Origin: Strongylocentrotus droebachiensis
Lineage: Eukaryota > Echinodermata > Echinoidea > Camarodonta > Strongylocentrotidae
Direction: 5' to 3'
NCBI GenBank assembly: GCA_035222895.1
Contig: JAVYIG010002538.1
Coordinates: 124,001 to 188,000 of the forward strand
Length of the DNA stretch: 64,000 nt
The notes beneath the pieces were generated by a model, which made no database searches, had not been told where the DNA came from, and saw only the letters and a list, made by a program, of their open reading frames with translations. Of the stretch, positions 34,885 to 45,855 are shown one piece after another (positions within the stretch are counted from its first letter, which is position 1; the number at the start of each line of letters is the position of its first letter). A program made the position numbers and the translations under genes.

Positions 34885-34991
34885 ACTGAGCGACTTTTCG
34901 GCCGGCGCGATTTTCAAATTTTCGGGAGCAAAAAAAAAAAAAAAAAAGTTGGGCCCCCCCCCCCCCCTAAGAAATCCTGGATCCGCGCCTG
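34564..34991. mobile_element. hAT-type MITE, full copy in receptor D
   Basis: Ends are CAGTGGCGGATCCAGG and the complement of CAGGCGCGGATCCAGG, with the 8-bp duplication CTCTTCAC on both sides (34556-34563, 34992-34999). An 8-bp duplication with CAG-type ends is characteristic of the hAT superfamily. The interior has C, G and A homopolymers and two ACTGAGCGACTTTTCGG words. Non-coding; its open frames are low-complexity artefacts. Confidence 0.9.
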
Positions 34992-35893
34992 CTCTTCACC
35001 GTAAAATAAACAGATATAATAAACATTAGAGAAGTTGTACTTTTGAGTAAATAGGAGAGGTAGTATTTCTCCACCAACACTGTACCCCCACGTGGGGGAT
35101 ATATGCTCACTTGGGAGGCAACGCTCAAATAAGAACTGTTCAGTTTGTTCGTTCCAAATCGTGTGTTGCATTATTGTTCGAAAATTGCATGTCTTATTAA
35201 CATTCAACTGGCTATGAAATACTAAACATTTGACGGGCATGTCATTTCCAGCCAGTAAGTTTTCCATTGTCACATACACGCTGAAGGTATTAGTTATTTC
35301 CTTGTAGACATTAACCCAGTAGTTCATTCTAGTCTCCTCCTTGGATACTACACTTTCTCTAGATACAATCTCTGCGTAGTCTCCTTTATCAACCTGGATC
35401 CAGCGACAAGAAAACTCTACCTTACCCGCTGCCTGGTGAAGAAAACCATTGCAAGTGGGATCGGTATTATAAATTCTTAAATATAGTTCGAAAGCCAGAC
35501 AAACTGATCGAAGCCCGTCGTAAATGTTAATGGTATGAGTTCCTGAATCATCTTTTTTGTGAATTTTATAGACATTTCAAAAGTGTTGTCTTCGAATCCT
35601 TCAACCAATGTATGACGTTCGTGACTCACATTGCTTATAAAACCATGACTGGAACGGTGGTATATCCCAATTAAAACATTTCGATCGGTTGTCCACCGAA
35701 GATCTTGCGTATTTAGCAATGACTTTGCGACACGAAATATAACGGAAACACTTTGTTTGTTAATTCCGTAGAAAGCTTGATATTGGTCATTCACACAAAC
35801 TTCTGTAGAAATAGACTGCTGATAAAAAACATGCAGAACGAAAAGAATTAGAAAAGGTTTCATGGTGAGGATAAAACCCTTCTCCAAGGACAT

Positions 35894-38800
35894 TCTTAAT
35901 GTTCAGTTTGTGAACTAGTTTGCTTGCAAAGACTAGGAACTTACATGTACAACCACGCCATCTCACGCTTTTCCTGAAAGTATAGAGCAGAGATAATCGT
36001 CATGTTATATAAAGACGTCCATCTGGTATAAACATATCTTTTGGAAGTGCGAAGCTGTTTTCACCAACCTATAGCATTTCGCCCAATCACCGCTTGACAA
36101 GTAGCCGCTCTTAGTCTAGAAGAGGCTTGAAGAGCAACCACTTCAAATCCATTGCCTTACTTTCTTGTCATACTATGTATAGGTAATGAAAAGCCATTGT
36201 TTCAGTTGTAACGATCTTGAGGATATTAAGTGTCAAATTTTGATCCTTAATCGGCAACTAGGCCTAATGCCTAATCATAGCTTAATTAACCAATTAGTCA
36301 TAAGCGACTATTTTATTTTATTGTATAAATACATTGAAAGATCATCTGCTTGATGTATGAAGATTAACATACAAACAACTTAATTAGGTTTTGAAATGAC
36401 CCATTGTCTTGATTTCTTTTTAAAAAGTCGATATATGTAGAATAAGTATGGTTTTAATACTCTATAAGTGTCGGGCTTAGATCTTCCATGGTTATCAGGT
36501 CAACAATTTAAACAAAGTTTTGTGTCTTTTATAGTTCTGTAACTTTGTATCGCGTATTTTAGCTTTACTACACTAGTTATCAATACATTAATTGAGTTCT
36601 AGATTGAGTGGATAATCATTTAATAAGGATACAGCTGGATTGTGCTTTTCGGAGCCATTAATTTAATTGACCTGTTTTTACTAGATATCCACCCGAGCCC
36701 GACAATAAACTAACCCAAACCGACCGATTTCTGACCTTTAGGTGTCGTTTTGTAATTCTTTGTTCCATCTGTTGTCGGTTTGGTATCGGTCTCGTCAATG
36801 ATACTGAGGATTAGACACACCTCTTATATGTCAATCATTCAATACAAAAGCGGGTTTTTCAAGTACATTGTCAACCTCTCAACTGACGTTGAAATGTAAA
36901 AAAAATTATCAATATGTTTATTATTATCATGATCATAATTATCAAGCAAGGCTTATAAGAAAATCAGGAAAAAAAAAGGAGACAAAGTACAAGTACAATT
37001 ACTCAAAATTTGCTATTGTAATCTTTTCCAACTACTCCAACATTTTTTTTGTTATTTATGTATCTATTAAACATGAAGTTTGTTGCTTAAAAAGTGAGCT
37101 TCTTTAGTTTGCATATTGATCTTTAATTTCCTCAATATTCTTGAATGATAAATAATCGTATTTAACTTAAGCATTCGAGCCACGTTAGTTATTTTTCCCG
37201 AAGTAATTTCGTTTTCGTATATTTATGGTATCCCCTACCGAAAACACCCGTTATGCAAAAACATATTTTGTTTAAAATGGGAGTGAAATCTACTGCCAGC
37301 CCATTTTGTAGTACTTTTTTCTACAATCCAGTCCTTTAAAAGGCTATATCGGTGAATCTCAATCTTTTGTTGCAATTACAAAAGTGTTTTTTTTTTTTAT
37401 TGATGTTCTGTTATGTTCTTATATCCCTGTCTATAATTAATAACGTTAGGATTATATATTCTTGAATTCATTTGTTTATATTTCTATACATGTGATTATT
37501 ATTGGTGATGTTCCTAGAAACACAAGATGAACAATGGCATTAAGAAAAGCTACTGAAATTGGGATACTGATCTATCTGTGATCATGGACTGATGAATATA
37601 TACCCCCCCCCAAAAAAAAAATTCAAATTAAGTGTCCTAAAATTTTGTATAAATTCACGTGGCTTACTTTACCTTGTATTTTCCTGTCAAAAATGTTTTG
37701 TTGGCCCTTTGTATTAAAGACTTTGACTATTTCTTAAATTAGAGAATAAATAAAGACTGAAATATTTCATTGAATTTTATTTCTTTTAGAAACACGTTTA
37801 TAGCTTTTATCAACTTTGACCAGTTCCTCTATTAATTGTTATGCATACTTTTTATGGAAATAGAAGGCCCCATCTATCAAATTAATTCGCATTAAAAACA
37901 GTAATATAATTACGCAGTCATGAATGCTCATAAAATCTGAAATTCAATATGTTTCTCTCCGCTTCTCTACTCTCTATCACTCTTTCTCTCAACTTGTTAT
38001 AATTGAACACCAAATGAGGCCTTTTTATTTTTTATCTCATGACGCAAAAAACAGTGGAATACAAATACGCATAGTTCAGAACTAAATACTTCAAATATAT
38101 TGAATATATCAAATTGCGATTCACTTTTATTTGGCATTATATTTACAAAAGCAATTATACATACATATATGAAATTTCAGGTTGAACCTAACACCTTTAT
38201 ATCCAATTGACTGGGTTTTGGGTGGTGAATGCATCATCAGATTACTCTAAAGGCTCTGACTACTGACTGTCCCAAGCTCAGTTGTCACGTTTGCAAGACA
38301 ATCGCCGATTCACAGAGCTTCCCCATTTATGCATACATACAAACGTCTTGTAATGAATCCAAAAGTTACATTATTTATTAGTCTCTCCTTCGAGAACTTG
38401 TTAAGATTCTACGAGTACTTCCCGAGACTATATACACAAAATTAATATTATTTTTTGGGGTGGAAATTAAGACACGTCGTTTTTCATTATAACCATGAGA
38501 ACAATTAAATGACTTTCACCATGACTATAAATGAGGAAAGAAATAATCTCATAACGAAACCAAGAGCTTTTAAAGGTTATTTATTGGTAATTGTGCGTTG
38601 TTAATTGACCTATTTATCTTACCATGGAAACTTTCTTTTAGTCCTTGGTCATGTAGATGCCGAATACATTGACTCCTGAAATATCTGCATATAATCAGAA
38701 CTTTCGTGTAATAGTCTTTTCATTTTAAGTAGGACGCACTTATGAGGCTACATCTATGAAAAGTAAATTTGGGCTATATTTCTAAACCTAGCCTATAGTG

Positions 38801-39587
38801 GTGAACTAACTATAAACATGTGAAGCATAGGTGATAAGTTGACAACCAACATAGTAAAGTTTTATGAATATGGGCCCTGTCGTCTGTCCGCCCTGGTCAA
38901 TAGCGGCTTGTATTGTGACACATGACTAAAATAATGATGGGAAAGTAGCGCTTGAGAGATTCTTGTACATTATTCTCGTTTACTTACGACAGTCATTATT
39001 TATAACCATGATAATGGTTACAGCTATTATGAAATATGACTAAATTGTGCAGATAGTGATAATATTTTAAAGTATTGTTACACACGCTCACACACACATT
39101 TTCACACAAACACACACGCACATATTATGGTGTGTTTTGTAGGGGGAGATGTCTAAACACACACTACACTTGAAAAGCATAATACAACAATCGAATAAAA
39201 GCTTTCATAATGAAGCAATTAATATCTTAATGAAGTTAATACAGTGATATAAAGATATTTCTCATTTATATTGTCTAGTGTATTTATATTTTCTGTACAC
39301 ACTTAAAACCTTGTACAATTAAAAAAAAAATTCTCCAAGGTTTGGTGATTTTGTTCAGCTAACGTTTAAGAGTAAATGACAAATAGTATGTAACAAAGTT
39401 TACCACTTACATTGAAAACACATCAAAGCCATAACTATATTTAAATTTCAAACTATTTCGCTATCATTTGGACCGATTGTCTTTATGTTAAACTTAATAC
39501 TCAATATGTAGTTTAAGAAAAACTGTACGTAAAAGTTACAATTGACGTTAAAGAAGACACAACAAATGATAAAGGACAATGAGTCCT
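35894..39587. other. AT-rich spacer between D and E
   Basis: No gene, RNA or element recognised in 3.7 kb. The first 150 bases hold the D promoter region. A short (CA)-rich tract lies at about 39083-39122. One plus-strand frame (36868-37107) is low-complexity and unsupported. Confidence 0.5.
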
Positions 39588-41769
39588 TCAGGATAAAGAC
39601 TGAGTGGGTGCGTTAATATACAGTTCTCCACCATCTGTCAATTCGTCAGTGGGATTAGCAATCAGGTTACCAAAGAAGTCAGTATGATTCAGGACCAGGG
39701 GTTCTGAGCCATGTTCTAGAACGGAAGTGTCTTGGCCGGAGTTGCGACCGAGGTAGTTACCGAAGTTGGTACCTGGAGGCCTGGGGTCGTCATAATCTGA
39801 CTCCAAAGAGGTCATTTTGCTAGTCTTTCGGCTCATGTCCGGTTTGGCATACAATGCATCTATATCTGTGTCTACTTCCGGAACTCTCGCCATGCTCGCC
39901 ATCGATGCATTTTGTTGTGATCTGCCTGATTTGAACGAAGGAGGAGACGTCGTTGATGCTCCCATGTCGAAGTGATCATTGGAAGATGGATATGGGGAAG
40001 ACGATGCATGTGAAGGCCGGTGTTCCTTGGAGGTATCTTTAGAGGCGCCTTTGACATCGTCAACTGAACAATATGCAGTGTTCAGGTATAGCGCACTAGC
40101 AAGATCATGTCTTATATGCTTATCAAGGTTTGTGTCAAAACCAGTGGTGGTGCGTCCGATGGCACCTTTATGATCTTCCCTATTCAAAGTGTTATTAGTA
40201 GAGCGATGAGTAAAACAGCTGCTCTCAGGCTCCCCATGATGGCGCTGCGAATCTAGGCTTGGAGGTCCATCCTGGAGGTTGGACATGGAAGCCTTTCTGA
40301 CTTGGTTTTGTTTGTGTCTTCCCTCACCTATTGAACCCTGAAGAGCAGTAGCCTCTCGAAGGTCAGAATCCCGACAACTTTGAAGCTCCTGTAAGTTCCC
40401 CATGTCTTCAGATTGTGTACCAGTTTCACCAATTGCTACCGTGGATTCGATTTGCATAGCATCATTTATCTCTTTTTCAAAGTGGTGCCGATATTTTCTT
40501 GAAACAATATAGTAACAGTTGACGGAGCCAGTTACCAGGCAGAATATTAAAGAAAGCACTAACACTATCCAAACCCAGATCGGGAGTTTATTTGCAATGG
40601 TCTTATTCACGTTTGAAGCTTTTGACGTCACAGTAAATTCTATGGTTTTACTGTTGGTAGCCATCGTGTTCAATTCTTCATTTTCATCCGGATTTTGTAC
40701 ATTTTTCTTAATGTTTGTAACCTCAAAAAAAATGTTCTCACACTTTAAATTCTCATCAGAATTGTTACTTCCTTCAGTTCGGCCGAGTGCCGACAGAGAA
40801 ATGTTGTACTGTTTACCTTCTACAAGATTAACATTTCCAATGCTATGCAATAACACCGTGTTATTTCCACTCTGTACGCCGCAGAAGAAAGAAAAGTGAC
40901 GTTCCACATGGGTAAGGGATAACTTGTCAGTAAGAATGAGTGGGATCAAATTGCTACCATTATTGTACCAAAACTTGATAGCGTCGGCCTCTTTTGTGGT
41001 GCCACATTCAAACACAGAACGCACAGTTAGGTTTCGTATTGGAAGAAATGTACACGACTTATTGACAGATCTTTTGCTATTAGAAATAAGACACATGCTC
41101 GGCACAACTCGTTCATCATGAGCGTTTCCAAGAGGAAGGTAAACGTTGAATGTGTTGGTTGAATTAAAATCGCCGTCAATATTCATCTCCGTAGTCTTAC
41201 TCATATACAACCTGATTTCCTGCCAAAAGTTGTACTTGATCCCCTCCGTTGACCTGCACCCACTCACAAGACATCTGTACTCTTCGAATTTCTTGGTCAA
41301 AGAGGGTTGAACAGATTGGGGCTGTCCCTTCAATGGTTAAATTGAAAATTGCAATAGCGCAAAGCGATTGTTTGCCATAATTAATTTTAATGACGTGCTT
41401 TCCTGAATCACTCAGTTCAGTAAATGCAATAAACAAGTCGATATCATTCTTTCCCGACTCTTTTGTCAACTTATAACGTCCTCGATTATCAGATGTTCTG
41501 TCGATATTGTCCAATAGCCGATTATCCAGTGTTGTCCATTTTGCCCACACTAATGATTGATTCTCAGTCAATGGATCATTCAGAGCAAATCTCACAGAAA
41601 CATTTCGTCCGTTGAATGCTTCTAATGCTGCTCTTTGCTTGTCGCCACACCAGAATAAATCACCTTCACAAAATGTCAATTGGAAGACAGCTTGTAAAAT
41701 AATACAAATTATTAAAGGGATTTTCCATTTCAGCGCGAAACGATTTTGAGGCATGGTAGAGGAGTCCAC
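39588..41769 (-). pseudogene. Receptor E: long-tailed receptor with one frameshift
   Basis: The reading frame starts at 41769 (MDSSTMPQNRF). Leader about 1-34, LFWCGDKQ, NGRNVSVRF, LSDSGKHVI, MSCEWVQVNGGDQVQL, then a stop at 41197-41199 directly after NQVVYE. The second frame carries on from KTTEMNIDGDF to 39588. Relatives have YEHE or YEYE here, so two bases were lost or one gained. The rest is complete: third segment (FECGTTK, FFCGVQ), span (LPIWVWIVLVLSLIFCLV), and tail with TAYCSVDDVKG, LYAKPDMSRKT, SDYDDPRPPG and a terminal ELYINA. With one lesion in about 725 codons and all motifs kept, this is either a very young pseudogene, a null allele or a base-call error. Confidence 0.8.
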
Positions 41770-43125
41770 ACAATGTTAGCTTGATAAAGACACGCTGGCC
41801 TTAGCACCAAGTTGTCAGCACAGTTATCAAAAGAGGTTCACGATTATACTAAATTGAGTTTGGAAGAGCGTTCTCCGACGCATAGATTTGGAACTAAAGT
41901 GGAGTGTGGAAATGAGGAAAGTAAACCACGTGTGCTTATATCTTAAAGTATTTGAACGATTGGAAACTAAGTATATAAATAGTTTTTAATATCTATCGAT
42001 GTCATCGATTCTTGATACGTGATATGATCAGAAAAGCAATTGGTTGAAGGAATTGGAGGCTTTGCTATGGTTTATAATGACTCTCGTTTATAATAGGGCG
42101 GAGCCAGTGAAATTAATGACTATCTGCTTGTTAGAGTGCGTACATCCTTTCAGGCAATTATGGCGATCAAATTTCCTGCCCGTCTTTCCTTTCGAAACTT
42201 AAAACAAAGGAGGTGGTTTTGTTATGGGGGAGTTTATGCATCTACATAGAGGTCATCTGCTGGTTTTCTTTAGTTTTGAACATTGACGAAGACAAACTTT
42301 AGCATCCTTCTCACACCATTTCGTCTTATCTTTGAAATGAATGAAGACATAGGGAATGAAAATATAAGTTAATGATTGATTTGACAAGCACTAATAAATA
42401 ATTTCGCGAGTGATCTCATCTTATGTAAAGAAATTTTACCTCGTGAGGAAAATTAATCGTCTGATCAATGACGGAAGAAGAATATTTACAATGAGAATGG
42501 TCCTTACAGGAAATTCTCTTTTCAACAAGACTCGCATTTGATTCTTCATAATTAATGATTAAGGAGATTGTTAAAGCGTTTAAAATAACCTTCATAACTA
42601 TTTTCTTTTTAGCCGATGTCCCACGGTACGATTTATGTTACGTACATCTGTGGAATTATAAACAAACTTGCAATTTGATTAACGCTGCGAGATTGGATAT
42701 TCTTATCCCAGATTCCTAATTGATTATCATTTGATAAAACAAAATGTTAAGCTTGCTAATGTGTTTGCTTGTGTAGTATATTCAATGGTGGAACAGTTGC
42801 GTAAAGCAGATTACCGCGTCTGTTATCGACAAAGTTTGTTACTGGCTATATAATATGACCTAATATTAAAATGTAATATATCCTATGTCTTTATAAATCA
42901 CAGGTTATATTATTTCACCAGCTTCACACGCTATTGACGCTGAAGACCATTATGTGCATGTAAATGCAGATATTAATTATAATTATTATTTTTTCCTTCA
43001 TATTACTTCTCTTGTTATAATTACAACATGTGTATCCATCACCCATCTGTTTTAAATATCCATTTGTGAAAAAGAGACTACTAAAACAAATATATATGTT
43101 TTCTCAAATAGTAAAAACAGACGTC
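41770..43125. other. Spacer between E and F
   Basis: No gene recognised. The E promoter region lies at the left end. Confidence 0.45.
42096..42103 (-). promoter_or_regulatory. Shared upstream GGGCGGAG motif, receptor E
   Basis: GGGCGGAGCC, 327 bases before the start codon, matching the spacing in H (326), I (329), A (339) and B (346). Confidence 0.4.
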
Positions 43126-44695
43126 TTAGAATGTTGTGTATTGATAACATGAGTGGACAGATGTGTTCATGTATAAACCATCATCATGTTTAGATGAATC
43201 GATGGCATTTGCAGCGCTGTTGCCGTAAATGTGATCATTGTTACGGAGAGATGGGTCATTTAAACCTATAGTTAGCAATAGAATGTCTGGAAAAATATCC
43301 TTTTCAACATGGCCAACACCTGATCAAGTAACCCTTGCCCGATCAGAAAGAACCATGTCTAATTCAGGGACTGATTCAAGAGACTGACTTGGGACGCCGA
43401 CTAACTTCTTAGTCTTCCGGTTCATGTCAGGTTGTGCGTACAATGTTTCCACATCGGATGTTGGCCCTGTAACGTTGTCCATTGATGAGTTATCTTTTTT
43501 TTTATCTTTGTCTTAACGCACTAGTTCCGTCATCAATTGCAGTGCCAGTCGCATTCGTCACTTCACTCACGACACAATTTGACGAGGGGTCATTATCTTG
43601 AAATTTCACAAAAATAGAAGAAGCAACACCTAAAGCATTAACAGTGATCGTTAGACGTCTTGCGTTGTCTGTGGATTCGTCTCCTTGGCTTTTGATTTCA
43701 TGATGATCAGCTGAAACTGAAATGTTGTAGCGCCTTTCTTGAAATTTTAAAGTTATAATTCGATGGAGTGTTATCAAAGATGCCGAAACATCTTCCACAC
43801 AAAGAAAAACTACAAATTCGCCTTCGGTTATTGTGTACGATTTCATGGCACTGGTTGGTGACAGACTGGTGTCAGCGTTGTCCCACCATGAAAGAGGAAT
43901 GCTCCCGTTCTTAACGCAACAATCAAATATTAAAACGTCATCGTGTTGGTATTGAATGGTGTGATGTTCAATTGGAGGAAAAGTGCACATGTTCCGCACA
44001 TTAACCCTTTCATTAGATATTACATACTTGCTTGGCACTCCCTTGTTACGTATCACGTCTTGCAAATCAGGGAACACACTGACTTCATGAGCTAATGGAT
44101 TACGATTCCGAAATGTCACTATTGTGACCTCATGCTCATACAAAACCCGATTTTCCGCCAGGAATTGTGCCAGATCACCATTGATACCTTGCAACCATTG
44201 ACATTTCATCTGCAGAATCTGATTGTCTCTGCGGAAATATGTTGTACAGGTTGGACTTCCACTAACGACAGTCTACTCCAGTATCAAAGCTGTACAGATA
44301 ACATTTGCGCCATTAGCAAGTGTAATAAAATGAGTTCCCGAATCACTCTCCTTAGCATGATGAATAATTACTTCAAAGTCACTTTGTTTGAATCTGTTTT
44401 TCAACTTGTATCTTGAGCTACTAGCCTTGTAATCATGGTCCGTCAAACATTAGCTAGAATCGGAGCACATCTCACCAGATGCAGATGCCGGCTCCATCCA
44501 GTTAAGAGTCTCGTTTACGGATAATGGTTCCTTGAGATGGAATAGAACCGATATGTTTTGATACTCGACAGCATGAAATGTTTCCCATTGGTAATTACAC
44601 ACAACATATTCGGCAAATGACCGGTTGATCAGAGCTTGCACACAGAAAACGAATGTTAATGCTTTCAAAAGGAGGCTACCAGGTATTCGCAACAT
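43126..44695 (-). pseudogene. Receptor F: pseudogene lacking membrane span
   Basis: Leader and first domain start at 44695 (MLRIPGSLLLKAL). A stop follows CSDSS at 44450-44452, and another sits in the LILE-TVV strand near 44274. The ectodomain continues (MKCQWLQGINGDLAQF, FDCCVKNG, VVFLCVED) to a stop at 43502. Just past an A-rich junction the sequence jumps to the distal tail: NSSMDNVTGPTSDVETLYAQPDMNRKTKK, broken here as NSSMDNVTGP / TSDVETLYAQPDMNRKTKK. A further stop near 43323 and a terminal HIYGNSAANA and GLYMNTS follow. The whole membrane span and proximal tail are deleted. Three stops and a deletion make this clearly dead, though a soluble fragment is conceivable. Confidence 0.85.
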
Positions 44696-45855
44696 TTTGA
44701 AGGATGGGAGGTGTTCTTTAAATCTTTGAAGAAAAAAATTCTACATAATCTTGATGATTACTAATTAAATTCTTATCGAATCTCACAAGATCCGATATTA
44801 GCTTCTACCAGACAATCTGAACTTCAGGTAGAATAATCATTAATACACCTGGTCTTGAAACTGCAGAAAGCCAGACCTTTTGCCATGCATTGCGTGATAA
44901 AAATGAAGTGCACTTGATCATAGTGGAAACCAAACAGAATATATCACGTTTCTTGAAGACCGCAATCAGAGCATGATTTTGTTTCCCTTTCTGGAGTCTG
45001 AAGTTTAAGAGAATGTGTACTACCCTTGAAGCAATCAATCATCTTGTGTAAGGACTTGACGCGTAGCTGAAAAAGAACATAACGAGAACATTTCTTTGAT
45101 TGATTTACTCTAATGTTGCAGTGAAAGAAACTCAGGACATCTTATCACGAAACCGAAATCGTCTCGAGTCTTTTTCAGAATTGATAACCTTGCCACCAAA
45201 CTAATCAATCTTTTACTACCTTTCTTAATATGTAATTTAAAAACGACAAAAAAAGTAACGACAATTTTTGGCATAATCCTTTTTATATTCGAATAGAGCT
45301 TCTTTGTAAGAATGGTAACACAGATCATACAAATCGATTGCTATTTTATTTGTTGTGCCAAATGGCCTCTACAATTTTGTAAGTACCACTCTACGATACA
45401 ACAGACTTGGTGCACATTTTAATCTCAAATGGGGAGGGGGAGATTTTAGAGACAAATCACTTCCTCAAAAGATGCAAACAAAAGCCAGAATAATGTGTCA
45501 TCATGCTTAAAGATTGCATACCCTCAAGTACATAACATGCCAATGATTTAAATTGATTTTTAAAATGTGTTTTTCGACCATTCCGTGCAGAACTAGACTA
45601 TTAGAACATTAGCATTAGCACCTTAAAATCTTTTGACTGCCTGCTGTGATTAATCTGTTAATGGATTATGATACTGATGGATAATACAAGTATAGCGGAA
45701 AGGAAGGAAAGTCTTAAAACAATCAAATCTCAAATAGGATTACAATATCATTTTATATGTGCTTCACATTGTAAAATCGGTCTGAAATCGGTATAAGATT
45801 GAAAACAACGTTACCTCAACAAAAAAGAAAGATGCTGAGAGTTAGACGCGATCAT
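44696..45855. other. Spacer between F and G
   Basis: Nothing recognised. Two minus-strand frames (44805-45038, 45110-45328) have no similarity that I can see to any family and are unsupported. Confidence 0.45.

Larger units (their letters stand above)
33180..35893 (-). pseudogene. Receptor D: long-tailed receptor, split by MITE and frameshift
   Basis: 35893 starts MSLEKGFILT; Met11 is the more usual leader start. First segment has NKQSVSVIF. A one-base loss in a T6 run (35553-35558) shifts the frame just before the DDSGTH motif. The frame resumes through SCRWIQV and NDMPVKC to FYGEE. There a hAT-type MITE with an internal duplication interrupts it, and DDHSNVIVHS follows on the far side. A span (KLWIFMTAVVASSLGLVIG) and a tail of about 170 residues end the protein. 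The tail lacks YAKPDMSRKT but has PIYGNS, DYEYPGED and ALYVNSSG near the end, candidate Grb2-type YxN sites. A TATATAA box lies about 115 bases upstream. The single-base shift could be a sequencing error; the MITE is not. Confidence 0.8.

Noticed and set aside
34087..35029. Many proline- and glycine-rich frames on both strands
   Set aside because: They arise from poly-C/poly-G and poly-A tracts of the hAT-type MITE, appear in several frames at once and carry no recognisable domain.
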